DNA of 64,000 bases from Odobenus rosmarus divergens. Taxonomy: Eukaryota > Chordata > Mammalia > Carnivora > Odobenidae. The DNA is taken from the NCBI RefSeq assembly GCF_000321225.1, contig NW_004450397.1:1546723-1610722 (forward strand), written 5' to 3'. Under the pieces are notes generated by a model. It ran no database searches. It saw only the letters and a program-made list of their open reading frames with translations, and was not told where the DNA came from. This document shows, in pieces, positions 25,970-43,120 of this stretch. Made by a program: the position numbers and the translations under genes. Position 1 is the stretch's first letter; every line of letters starts with the position of its first letter.

Positions 25970-26150
25970 ATAGCTACCATTCTGGTTTACTTACCATGTG
26001 CCAGTCACCATTCTGGAGACTTTATGTATATTCTTTCCAAAGCTCAGCACTCCTCTGACAAGGCAGATATTAACGTACCTGTTTTACAAACTGAGATGCC
26101 AAGACATGAACTATCTGGCTAGGGGGTCACAGATTTGACATACAATATCA
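25970..26150 (-). mobile_element. MIR relic (inverted)
   Basis: ACTTACCATGTGCCAGTCAC, TTCTGGAGACTTTATGTATA and TTTTACAAACTGAGATGCCA follow the MIR complement. Confidence 0.6.
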
Positions 26151-26785
26151 GGGCTCACTTTTTTATACTATGGAGGAAGGGGAAGGGGAAAATTTATTCA
26201 ATCCTGTAATTTTTTAAAAAATATATGCTTATTATTTTCTAGTGACAAATAAAATGCTTAAGTACTGCCAGGAAGAATAAAGTCCTCAGGGACTGCTTAA
26301 ATAAATATTTAAGCTCAACTTTTAATGAGCACATTGTATGTTAGATGTGAAAGTATTTCAAATAGCGTAAAGTGTCTTAAAAATAAAATGTTACTTAGGC
26401 TTAAATAATAGGCTTAAAAACAGTTTGTTTTCTTAAGCAAGTTAAACATATACCCTGATCTTGTTTTTATTATTTATGGGCTTAGCAAACCTTTCATTCA
26501 ACAATAATACACATGTAAACTTCATCTCATGTCTGATAAATTTTAACTGCAGTATTATCACAAGGTTAATTTTAGAAGTGTTCCAGTGGGTAAAAGCCAA
26601 CCTGGGAATTCTAAATCTCTGACAGAGTATGATCTTAAGAAAGTCTTTTAAAACACTCAGTGCTTGTGTCTTAGTTACTTCAGGGGGAAAATGGAAAAAC
26701 AACAGATCAGAGAACAAAAACTGGAGGCAAAACCCCATCTCATCTGCTCAATATCAAGTTCCTTCTTCATTGCCACCTCCCAAGA

Positions 26786-26789
<4 letters not shown>

Positions 26790-26854
<65 letters not shown>
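26790..26854. repeat. (GAAA)n microsatellite
   Basis: About 16 perfect GAAA units. The Lys/Glu/Arg open frames across it are artefacts of the repeat. Confidence 0.97.
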
Positions 26855-26855
<1 letters not shown>

Positions 26856-29800
26856 GCAGAGAAAGTTCTTACTGTTTCTGTCAGGACTATAGCTTTCCCT
26901 AACTCCCTAATCCCTTTCCCACTGAAGTAAAAAGGGAGCTGAGGGACAAGACCAAAGTTTACTGCATTGGTGATAATTCAGAAATACAACCAGTTAAGGT
27001 ATCTCTCACACACAGTATATTACACAGTCACTTTTGCAAAAGAGAAAAGGAATAGATTAGTCCAAAGTGGGGCCATCAGTAATGCCACTGTTTACAACAG
27101 CAAGCAATCTATTCTAGGTTCTACCAACCTCTATACTGCTCCCATCGGCCCATCTTCCTAGACTGAAACCCGTAGTACTCCAGTTCTTCTAACCAGTCCA
27201 CCCCAATCGTCTACTATCTGGCTTTAAGATATGTGAAGAAGTAAACTTCTTTCTACTGAATCTCAGTATTTATCACCAGAAACCATTCTAATCTTATTGC
27301 CACATCCCTCATCATTCAAACACGTAGCTTCTTTAATTAGCTTATAAATTCAGATCTTTATACTTTCTGATAGAAGCAAAAAGGAGGGAAAGATCCTATT
27401 TTCCATTTGCCCTATTCCTCTCTGGTGGATCTAGGAACTCTAGTGGGTTCTGTGCCTTGCCCCTCACTCCTGCATTCAGAATTTTTATTTTCTTTCTTCT
27501 TGAACTAGCTCTCTTCTGTGTTCCCTTACACTTCACACCTCTGCTCTTCCCATTCATACGCCTCAAGTTATTTTCACAGGTCCTACTCCCATTAGCAACA
27601 AACTACAGTTGTCTTGCTAAAAACGGTATATCCTTAAAAGATTTAATGTAAACATTAGCAACACTCAGTGGAGTTTTAAATTGATGGACATGAAAAAGAG
27701 ACTAAAGCACTTTTTAAAGTAATCTTGATTATCATATACAGGGTACAAGTTTTAACTCACTCTACTCAGATTTATTTTGGTATCATAATGCTATGTCTCC
27801 TTACCACTGCCAAAAGTACACCGATATGAACACGATTTACAGCGTCTCCTGCTATGAGTGAATACCACTCATAAAAAAATGCACTTTATTATAGCAATTA
27901 ATTCCACTGTATTATAGCAATTAATACCCTCTATCCAGACTAAATCTAAAATAATATTCAAAGAGTCTATAGACACCATTTGTATACCAGAATACCCCTG
28001 GCTTCAGTATTTATCATTAATGGCAGTAATCCATTTTCATGACTCTATAACATCACTGAAATTTCAAGGATAAACCCATGAGATCAGAGCTATGACTAGC
28101 TCTTTTACAGAAAAGCTTCAGACTTTATTTCTTTGAGAAGACGTCTGACTGAATTAGGGTGTTTTGTTTTGTTTTGTTTTTAATTACGCAAGTAAAAGAT
28201 CTTTTGGGAAAGATCCAAATAATACGGAACTATTTGGGATAAATGATAAAATGCCCTGTTTACCCTCCCATACTCCAACATGAACTCTATCAATAGTGTG
28301 ATATTTCTTTCATATTCCTTATTCTTCGCATTCACATATATGCACATACACAAGTGTGCTCACAAGTTTAAAAACACATATGTTTTTAAAAGACATATGG
28401 CACTTTCTTGTACATACAATTGTATGAAAGCAATTGTTTAGTTAACTAAAGCTTCTCTGATTTGCTGAAAAAATACTCTCTTCAAATTTGTTTCCAGCTA
28501 TTGTACTCAAACTGTGAGACCAACTAAAGCTACACAAATTCATCAAAAATTTTATACAAATAGCCTTACTATAATAATAACTTTGTAAAAAGAATTCACT
28601 TTAAATTGTGGGGGGTTTTTTCTTGGGGGGAGGGACAGAAGGGTGTTTCTTTTTTGTTTTTGTTTCCAAAAAACTGAATCCAAAAACTGTCATTAGGTCA
28701 TTAATGGGTCATAGTTCAGACAGATGGTGGTGTGTAATTCATATTTTGAGAATTTAAAAACAGCAGACTCACAGAAAATATCTTTCTTTTTCTAGTTTTC
28801 AGTTATGTCCAAACAAAATCTATTACTGCTTTCAAATATTTTGTAGAACATTCAGCACTACAATAGAATTCATTTCATATTTCAAAACACTATATTAGAA
28901 TCAGTGTTTTTCAAGTGTTTGACTTTTAAAGCAATACCTAAAAGTGAATACATATTACTTGTTATAATGTTTATTTTTTAAACAAGGATCTTTATGAAAA
29001 TGATCATGACAGAAAATATTTCATACAGTTGTAGAAGAAATGACACCTCTTTAGAACTCAACCAGAAATTCTTAAAGTTAATTCAATGGAAGTGAAGCAA
29101 TGCAGCACCTTAGCACTTCAAAATATGACCAAGCCCTGCATACTGATATCTTAGTAAGAAGACAGTAGAGTTGACACAGCCAGGTGTAATAAGAACTATA
29201 ACTTCCATGATAATAAGAGAGCAATGACAAAAATGTCAAAGGTGTAGACACCCAGAATGTTAATTTATTAGAACGTGACTTTACACTGATTAATTATATG
29301 CTCCTCAAAATATCTGGAGTGCGTAAGAAAAGTTAATTGAAGCATTTCATTTTGTACATGCTACTAAAATTAGTTTTAAATAGGTGATAGAGAACTGATT
29401 TCAAAATTATAAGTATGTGGAATTCAATCTGTAAATTCTAAATATGCTATCTAATGATAATAGTAACGAAGATGATGATGGTGACCGCAAAATATTCATG
29501 GAAACACTGACATTCACTTGATTCCACTGAACATGACTGTATAGAAAGTCAGAAAACTTAAAAGCTGTTTAGAATCTCAGAAATCATCCTTTGGGGGCTG
29601 ATTTGAAAATTACAAAATCTTTTTTAGAGTGAGGCATGGTTAAAAAAAACACATACCCAAACAGAGAAAATCGCAAGTTAGGATTTCAGAATTATTTCAA
29701 TATCTAAAAACTTAAGTTTTCAAATTTCCTCAAATAGGTCGGAAACACCTTATTTAAATACATACATGCAATACAATCATATTTCCTTAATTCAACAACT

Positions 29801-29911
29801 AATTACTAGGGGCTGACGAGATAGATAGGGCATGGTCTTTTTCCTCAAAGATTCACATCTGGAAAATCTGATTAGCCTCTTTGTAATCAATGTGTGGCCC
29901 CAAAATAAAGC

Positions 29912-30066
29912 TGTATGGGGTGGGGGGAGGTAGAGGGAAAGAGAAAATCTTAAGCCAGTGCAGAGTCCGAGCCCAAGGTAGCGCTCAATCTCATGACCCT
30001 GAGATCATGACCTGTGCCAAAATCAAGAGTTGAATGCTTAACTAACTGAGCCACCCAGGTGCCCCC
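29912..30066 (-). mobile_element. Old Can-SINE (inverted), partial
   Basis: AACTGAGCCACCCAGGTGCC head complement with AATCAAGAGTTGAATGCTTA and ATCATGACCTG core. The left part is diverged and lacks a clear tail; the left limit is approximate. Confidence 0.85.
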
Positions 30067-30868
30067 ACAAATATTCTTAAATTCACATTCAGTAATTAAG
30101 ATCACCTTCCTTATTAACTAAACTAAAATACTATAATCTTCTATAAAATCTCATTTTTTATCGTCAGACTACTTCAATGATTTCATGAAACTGATGTAGT
30201 GTTTGTTCCTCTTGGCCTATAATGAAGAGCACTTCTAGATCCCCAGCTAACTTAAGGTATTTTTCTTGGGTGCCAGTACTATTTCCCATCTTCATTTAAA
30301 ACTGATTTTAAGACCTCTTAAATTGCTAACCCTATCACCTATCAACATTTCTTTGAATACCATTTCTTATGGTAACAGTAGTTGGGGTATCCTTATAGGC
30401 ATTACAAGGTTGCTCTTATAGGGTTAGGTTATAAAATCAACAATTAACAAATCTAAAGCAAGAATGTAAAATAACACTAAAGTAAATGAGTCGATCCTAG
30501 GCCAGGAAAATTGGTTGTAACCTGATTCTATGTATTAATATAAGTTAAGACTGAATCTGTAGGATTTAACCTCCAAGGGAAAAAAAAAATGACTCCCAGA
30601 AGTATTTTGGCTGCACATATATATAGGGACTCTAAATCCATGTCCATTCAGGGGAGAAGGAATTAGACAAAGGACTTAACCGTAATGATACAAATGGCAA
30701 TGCTATCTCTATTGTGATGCCACTAAACATTTGAATTATATAATGAACTCCTTTTGTTCAGATCCTTTGCTCACCAAGTGACCTTTGCTGATCACCCAAA
30801 ATGATCTCCTCAAGCCAACTGGAGTGATCCAGATTCTCTATTAGTTGGTGGGGTTTTTTGTTTTATTT

Positions 30869-31054
30869 ATTTATTTATTTATGTATAAGATTTATTTATT
30901 TGACAGAGAGAGAGACAACGAGAGAGGGAACACAAGCAGGGGGAGTAGAAGAAGAAGCAGGATTCCCACGGGGCAGGGAGCTGGATGCAGGGCTCCATCC
31001 ATCATGACCTGAGCTGAAGGCAGATGCTTAAGGACTGAGCCACCCAGGCGCCCC
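30869..31054 (-). mobile_element. Can-SINE (inverted)
   Basis: ATTTATTTGACAGAGAGAGA tail side and GACTGAGCCACCCAGGCGCC head complement. Flanked by TGTTTTATTT at 30,859-30,868 and 31,055-31,064. The core has lost part of the GGATCATG box. Confidence 0.92.
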
Positions 31055-31242
31055 TGTTTTATTTTTAATCAAGGTACAGACAGACATAAATTGGCCTTCT
31101 GATTTTATACCAATTTTGTAAACTTGTTTAATGTAAGTCAATCCTGAGATATGAGATATGGATCTGCTCTAAGTGTGCTGCCCATCAAGTTTCAGAACTT
31201 TGCAAGGCTTATGGCCAAATCCTACGTTATAAAAATTTTCTT

Positions 31243-31447
31243 TTTTTTTTTTTAATTTTTTAAGAGATTTTATTTAATTATCTGAAAGAGAGAGAGCACA
31301 AGCAGGGGGAGCAGCAGAGGGAGAGGGAGAAGCAGACTCCCCGCTGAGCAGGGAACAGGACATGGGGCTCCAATCCCAGGACATGACTTGGGCCGAAGGC
31401 AGACACTTAACCAATTAACTGACTGAGCCAACCAGGTGCCCCTATAT
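31243..31447 (-). mobile_element. Can-SINE (inverted)
   Basis: TTTTTTAAGAGATTTTATTT tail side, AG-rich middle and GACTGAGCCAACCAGGTGCC head complement. Flanked by AAAATTTTCTT at 31,232-31,242 and 31,448-31,458. It lies about 190 bases from the preceding SINE in the same orientation. Confidence 0.92.
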
Positions 31448-31679
31448 AAAATTTTCTTGGGGAAATGTTATCCTTTGGGAACCTATCTTAGAAGCTTGTT
31501 GCATTTTTTGCTCTGTTTCATTGTACATCTTCAAATTTATACACTTTTGAACACCTCTTGGTGGTAAAAGGTGAGAAGCAATTATTCATCTATAATGGAT
31601 ATAATTCATGGTAAGTATACCACACCTTTTTGCTTTAAATGTAATAGGATTATTAATATCTCAAATAAAATATGGATTC

Positions 31680-31802
31680 ATTTGGACCCTGAAAGACAAC
31701 ATCTCTCTCTACAAAAACCCTAACATATTTTTCGTGCCCCAGCATCAGCAGTGCATCACACAAAGTAACTCCTTAATAAATGTTTACTGGATCAATGATT
31801 GA
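31680..31802 (+). mobile_element. L2 3' end fragment
   Basis: Ends GTAACTCCTTAATAAATGTT then TACTGGATCAATGATTGAAAG, the usual L2 terminus. Diverged upstream. Confidence 0.45.
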
Positions 31803-32206
31803 AAGATGAAAAATATCTCTCTGGAGAGTTCTGAATCTCCATATACAGGAAATCTCAGATGAAGTATTTCTATCATTAACATTCATTTGGAATTCTATAG
31901 TGTCTTGGGTAATCAGCACTTACATTTTTAAGATGGAGCTCTGAAATAGGTATTTTGAAATAATAAATATGTTAATTAGGGTGTTTTTTAAATCGTATGA
32001 TATCATACTCTAGGTAATTTTACCCCAACAGGTACAATATTATAAACTTTAAAAAAAATTAAGTACGGACTAAATCATTTTCAAATAATATATATCATGT
32101 ATGTATATTTATCCTAAAGTTTTCAAAAAAGCTCTGGACAAAAGTATTAAGTATCTTGGCTATTAATGTGGCAGAACTGGCCAGCATGTAAATAACAAAT
32201 CATTCC

Positions 32207-32371
32207 TTGGGGCACCTGGGTGGCTCAGTCGTTAAGTGTCTGCCTTCGGCTCAGCTCATGATCCCAGGGTCCTGGGATCGAGCCCTGCATCAGGCTCCCT
32301 GCTTTGCAGGGAGCTGGCTTCTACTTCTCCTCCCCCTCTCTCACTGTGTCTCCTTCTCTCTCTCTCAAATA
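32207..32371 (+). mobile_element. Can-SINE with almost no A tail
   Basis: Head GGGGCACCTGGGTGGCTCAG and CT-rich middle, ending TCTCTCAAATA. The 13-base duplication AACAAATCATTCC (32,194-32,206 and 32,372-32,384) begins directly after, so the usual AATAAATAAA and AATCTTTAAA tail is missing. Confidence 0.93.
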
Positions 32372-32959
32372 AACAAATCATTCCGCATATATTTTAAATT
32401 ATGTATTTATAAAGAAATAGGTGTAAAGACAAATCATTACAGTAGAATCACTGGAGCATATGGTATACATTAGCTTTATGATTTTTTTAAATAAATAACC
32501 TTAAGTTAACATATGAAATATGCCACAAAAAGTTAAAGAGAAGGGTTGGTATATTTTGTTCAAAATTCGGTAAGTCAATCATATCAACTAATCCAACTTC
32601 TGAGACCAGCATAAAAGGACTCCATTAAGCAGAGAGGTCATCAAAACCTGTACTCATATATTTCAATACAGAATTTTGATTTAATCAGGCAACAAGGAAA
32701 ATAAAGTCACTGATCAAATGCTGGGACTTACTTATGGAAGAATTTTTTAGAAATACTAAACTATTGTTAAAGACAGTAGCAAAGTAACCAAATCACAATC
32801 TGCCTAATAAGATTTCACTAATTAGGAAAGTTCACACTCTAGTCTAATCTGTCCAGAAGGCTGACTGCTGTCTTCTCCCATATTCTACAGGTGATCCAAA
32901 CTCTCTGGATCCAGAATCAAACCAAAGTAAATCTTTTCCTGGAAACCTCTCCAATATTT

Positions 32960-33745
32960 CCTATCCTCCCTGATGGAACCTACCGCCATTTTGTCCAATA
33001 ATCCAGGTATCGTCCTCCTGAACTTCCTCTTCTCCTTAACCCTACTCATCCAGTCCTGTGCACTTAGAGCTATGAAGCATTTCCCAAACCCTTCTCTTCC
33101 TTTTTGCCCCCACGACCACTAGCTCTCACAACTTCTCACTCCACCGTTGCAAGAGCTGTTAAAAGTACTCCTGCCTCTAGACAGGTTCCCATCCGCAATC
33201 CTTTTTCCCCACAGCACAGCCAGTAGGACCCCATGACCATCAAAAGACAGAAGTCATCTGCTTTGTTAAATCCCTTGGCTTCCTTGAAAATGAAATCCAA
33301 ATTTTCTCCTCTATGAGATACACCATTATCTTGCCCTGACTAAAGTGTCCAGGGTCATCTCTGGCCTCAAATCCTAGGCACCAACCTCATACTCTGAAAT
33401 ACCAACCTGCTTTCATTTCACAGAACATATGTTATGTCCCAGCTCCCACTATGGATACATCCTTTATACTGAAAAAGCCTTCCACTTCTCTCTTAAATCC
33501 TATTCCTTCAATAAGTTTCAGCTCAAGCAGCCTCTCCCTGTAGGAAGATTTCCTGAACTAGTACCACTGTTCACCCCCATAATAATCAGAACACTAAACA
33601 TGCCAGAGTATAATGCCCTGCTTAAATGTCTTTCAAACTAGAGCATGAGCTCCTGGAGGACGGTGTACTATTCACCTTTGGATTCGCCTTGCAGTGCCTG
33701 ATGCATTAAAGGTAGCCCATAAATTTGCTGAATTAATCAATTAAA
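32960..33745 (+). mobile_element. L2 LINE relic
   Basis: GCTTTGTTAAATCCCTTGGC, GAAAATGAAATCCAAATTTT, GGAAGATTTCCTGAACTAGT, AACTAGAGCATGAGCTCCTG and GGTAGCCCATAAATTTGCTG follow the L2 3' region in forward order over about 780 bases. Confidence 0.65.
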
Positions 33746-34010
33746 ATGATACAGCAACATGGCAAACAGCTAGAAGTGATAATTACATATGTTATGCTTA
33801 CTTCAAATTTAAAACAAATAAATTACCCCAAAATGTACAAATAGCAACAATCAGGCCTACAATGTGATTAGGTATCATCAAATAAGAATTTATGGTACTA
33901 CCAGAAGCATTAAGTGAGGTGAAATTTTAGATGCAGACCTTCTAAGAAAGAATTGATTATAGATATGAATAGGTCTATCTATTAAGGGAACTTTTTCTTT
34001 TACCATTCTT

Positions 34011-34240
34011 TTTTTTTTTTTAATAATTTTTTTATTGTTAACCACCATACATTACATCATTAGTTTTTGATGCAGTGTTCCATGATTCATTGTTTGTGCA
34101 TAACACCCAGTGCTCCACACAGAATGTGCCCTCTTTAATACCCATCACCAGGCTAACCCATCCCCCGACCCCCCTCCCCTCTAGAACCCTCAGTTTGTTT
34201 TTCAGAGTCCATCGTCTCTAATGGTTCGTCTCCCGACTGT
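34011..34240 (-). mobile_element. Carnivore L1 3' end, short insert
   Basis: A T-run followed by ATTGTTAACCACCATACATT, TGATGCAGTGTTCCATGATT and CACCCAGTGCTCC, recognisable as the antisense of the carnivore L1 3' UTR seen also near 16.1 kb. Only about 230 bases remain, i.e. a severely 5'-truncated copy. No clean target duplication was found. Confidence 0.75.
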
Positions 34241-34584
34241 TATCTTTGGAGCACCAAAGGTAAGCAATGATTTTCTTTACATACAACCAAAAACACAAAA
34301 GTATACTCAGGAACACTGAAACCCAATAAAAGAATTTCTAACATATAGACAAATTCTACTTCTTTGTTAACCAAAATCTTCATAGGTGTTAAATAACAAA
34401 AAAGCTTTTCTTTAATTTTTACTTTAAATTATTAGAAATCCCTGTCTCGGTTCCACATAGTAAAAAGGAAAGAGCAAAAGCCCTGAATTTCAAACAGAAA
34501 TGGATTTGAAAACAAACTCTTTTTATTATGAGTCACTGATCGATGATAAAGTGACTTGGCTGCTCTGAGGGTCAGCAACAGTGA

Positions 34585-34832
34585 TTCTTTATTGGGTCTA
34601 AGCAAGCACCAGGAACCGTGCTAAGTATTTTGTGTACATTACTTCATTTAAACCTCACAGCAGTTCACTGAAGTAGGTATGGCTTATCCCTATTCTACAG
34701 ATAAGGAAACTGGAGCTCAGAGACATGAAGTAACATGCCTAAGGTCACACAGCAAGTTGATGGCAAAGCAGGAATTCTAACACAGGCATGTATAACTCCA
34801 AAGCCAATCTTTTTAACCACTTACTCTATCTG
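34585..34832 (-). mobile_element. MIR (inverted)
   Basis: CACAGCAGTTCACTGAAGTA, TATTCTACAGATAAGGAAAC and TAAGGTCACACAGCAAGTTG, then TTTTTAACCACTTACTC, all match the complement of the MIR core and tRNA-like part. Confidence 0.75.
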
Positions 34833-35120
34833 TTGCTTCTGTGGCTCAGTTTTCTGTATTATAAAATGGAGTATGGACTCCATGCTCAGCTTGGAGTCTG
34901 CTTGGGGTTCTCTCTCTCCCACTCCCTCTGTTCCTCTCCCCACTCTCTTGCACTCCCCTTCTCTCTAAAATAAAATAAATGAATGAATAAATAAATAAAT
35001 AAAATCTTTTAAAAAAATGGAATAACTACTTCCCTCACAGAGCTATTGTGGAGACTAAGTGAAATAACATGGATGCATCTAGCATAGTGCTGGACTTCCT
35101 ATACATGCTCAATAAATTAT
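34833..35120 (+). mobile_element. MIR interrupted by a Can-SINE
   Basis: GGCTCAGTTTTCTGTATTAT before and TAACTACTTCCCTCACAGAG then ATGCTCAATAAATTATG after the SINE together read as one forward MIR. The Can-SINE at 34,871-35,013 splits it. Confidence 0.7.
34871..35013 (+). mobile_element. 5'-truncated Can-SINE nested in MIR
   Basis: Lacks the tRNA-like head; starts in the GGAGTCTGCTTGGGGTTCTC part and ends AATAAATAAATAAATAAAAT. Flanked by AAAATGGA at 34,863-34,870 and 35,014-35,021. Confidence 0.88.
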
Positions 35121-40860
<5,740 letters not shown>

Positions 40861-40894
40861 ACGTTATATAGCCATCAATAGCCTCTGTTTCCAT
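40861..40894 (-). CDS. IKZF2: IKZF2 (Helios) start-codon exon 2, coding part
   Basis: Read on the minus strand, ATG at 40,892-40,894 opens METEAIDGYIT and one further base T. Then comes a strong donor, GTAAGTATTC (40,851-40,860). Joined to exon 3 the split codon T+GT gives Cys and the frame runs into DNELSPERE, as in the known Helios N-terminus. The full exon probably runs 40,861-40,909: an acceptor TTTTGTATTGCAG lies at once upstream, leaving 15 untranslated bases (CACTGCACTTTGACT) before the ATG. The start has A at -3 and G at +4, a good Kozak context. There is no in-frame stop in those 15 bases, but one occurs in the proposed exon 1. The exact acceptor is inferred from sequence only; the coding part is firm because of the peptide match and the phase agreement with exon 3. 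Confidence 0.94.
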
Positions 40895-42716
40895 AGTCAA
40901 AGTGCAGTGCTGCAATACAAAAGATGATACCCTTAACACAATGATTCCTTTCAGTATCTGCCATTAAATGCTTAACTTATTTGAAGCTCCAAGCGGTTAG
41001 CCCATGTTGCTGCTCCTGCAACCTGGGCCCAAGAAACATACTACAGTGTACTGTATGTGCTCATTTGCAAGTCACTGAACTCTTTCTGCAAATGATCTGA
41101 TTCCTGCTGGAGATAGGATAGGAAAGATAAGTGTGCTGTGAGATGGGCTATAGCGAGAAAGGAATAACTCCCTTAATCAGAATTTACTTCAAGAAAAAAA
41201 TAGGAAGGTACACCTCAAATGTGCCAGCTTTCACTGGGATTTAAGTATTTTACCATTCACTACTTCCCACAATCACACTGCAGTTTGAGGACTTCCCTGG
41301 TATACAGATAGCTCTATTCACAATTGTTGCAAGTTGGTTCATCATGTTCTAATGGGGCGGGGAGGACAAACAAACATAAGAAAACAAAACAAAACAAAAA
41401 TTTAGTGCCCAAGTGTGTTTCGAAGGTCTCTGCAGCAGTCACCCTACTCCCAGACTTGTATTGACATTTTAGCCTACACTAAGTTCTGTGTAAGCACCTG
41501 TTCAATGTAACCTTAATTTCCTGCCAGACCAAGGTTGGATACAAATGCCAAGCCAACTTAATACATTCTGATTTTGAAAATTTCATAAACTTTTTGCTCC
41601 TAGGAAGGGGATCACTTTTTTAAAGTTTGGGAAATTATTTTCATGCACCAATGACACAAAACAAGAACTTAATTCTCAGAAACAAAAGTAAATTGTATGA
41701 GATGACACCCCCTAGCTTTGATTTCACATAATGAAAAGATCAATAAGCTAACTGTATTCTTTGAAGGAAAAAGTTTAAAGAATTGACATGTCCTGAGGAG
41801 ATTTTTACTTATTTTTTTTCCTTTGGCCCTGGTCCTTTTTGCCTTTAGTTTCAAAACTCTCACTGCACCAGCAGCTAAATTATTCACAATGAGCCATTTC
41901 TGTATTGATCGCCAAGTATATTTAGCCCTGGCTCCTGGAATTTCTCCATTACTTACTGGAAAACAGGCAGCTTCACTTCTTGTCTCCAAAACCACTTCCC
42001 TTCTCCCTCCCCTCCCCTTCTTCACCACCACTCTCCCCACCCCCCCCAAAAAAACTTTTCTTTCTTTCTTTATGGAATAATCAGATCAAATTCCCAACTC
42101 AGTCACTACATAGCACTTAAATTTCAACCTGCTGTACTGTTATCAAATTCTTTCAAATTATGATTACATAAGGCTTTCAAGAAAGGCATCCGTAAAGTTT
42201 AAAAGGGGAGCAGTTTCTTCGGATATTTTACAAATGAGTTTATCTCTTTAAAAATGTACACATTTAACACACACATATTAAAAAGAAAGAAACGTCAGGG
42301 AGAAGCGAAAGAAGTCTGCCCCATCAATGAAATGGTTATTAACCCTCAGAGAAGGAAAGAAAGAAAAAGAAAAGGAGAAAGAGAAACGAAATGTACATAC
42401 AAAAGAAATTGTCCTTTGATTAAAAAAGATTCATCACCATTTCCAGCTCTGTCGGGAGATCTCAGCTTCTTCTAACCCCTCAAAGAGGAGGTGACAATGT
42501 CGGGCTGAAGATAAACGAAGAGAGAAAGAAAGAAGTTTTTTGTGTTTCCCCCTTCTCTCTTTCCCTCCCTTGCCCCCTCCAAGCCAAGCCCCCTGCAGAG
42601 TTCAAGGCGAGGAGGAAGGAAAAGCACTTTACAGGTGGGTCATTCCGAGCCCAAATCCTGCAAACAGATCGGCTGATAAACAAAACCAAGAAATGAGAGA
42701 AAAGGAACACCCCCCT

Positions 42717-42740
42717 CTCCTCCTCCTCCTCCTCCTCCTT
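42717..42740. repeat. (TCC)n microsatellite in intron 1
   Basis: About seven TCC units in a pyrimidine-rich block. Confidence 0.93.
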
Positions 42741-42955
42741 CCACCCCTCCCCCTCGTCCCTTTGGGATGGTCTAGTAGGAAAAGTCACTCAGGAATGGCA
42801 CCACGTACTTTCAGGAAAGAGGAAAAAAAAAAAAGAGGGGGAGAAAGAGAGGTCAGTCAGTGCTACAGCAATGCGATTAACAAGAAGAGAAAAAACTTGA
42901 TCCACCGGTTCCTTAAGAATCGACCAAAAGCTAAGACAAGAAAACTGAAAGAAAA

Positions 42956-42984
42956 GGTGGGGGGGGGGTGGAAAGAGGGGAGGG
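42956..42984 (+). repeat. G-run with possible G-quadruplex
   Basis: Ten G in a row (42,959-42,968), then TGGAAAGA, GGGG, A and GGG, enough G-tracts for a four-stranded fold. Confidence 0.7.
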
Positions 42985-43047
42985 ACAGTCAGGCAGAACC
43001 CAGCGAGGAACCTAGGCCAACTTACAGGACTGTTTTTCGCCCTTGGC

Positions 43048-43120
43048 AAAAAAAAAGAGAGAGAGAGAGAGAGAAAGGAAAAGAAAAAAAAAAAAAAGAA
43101 AGAAAAAAGAAAGGAAGAAA
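43048..43120. repeat. 73-base pure purine tract in intron 1
   Basis: Unbroken A and G on the plus strand, with (AG)n then A-rich GAAA units. On the gene strand it is polypyrimidine. A similar 40-base purine run lies at 42,813-42,852. Confidence 0.95.

Noticed and set aside
26629..26930. Open frames with Lys-Glu-Arg-Lys repeats
   Set aside because: Translation of the GAAA microsatellite.
32207..32473. Open frames starting in or near Gly-Gly-Ser-Val-Val motifs, also at 2,490, 15,759, 18,926, 47,138 and 51,347
   Set aside because: These are Can-SINE translations; the shared peptide comes from the SINE head, not from a gene family.
41669..42049. 126-codon minus-strand open frame near IKZF2 exon 2
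   Set aside because: No recognisable domain, no suitable flanking splice sites, and the strand-opposite frame over the same bases is open as well, as expected by chance.
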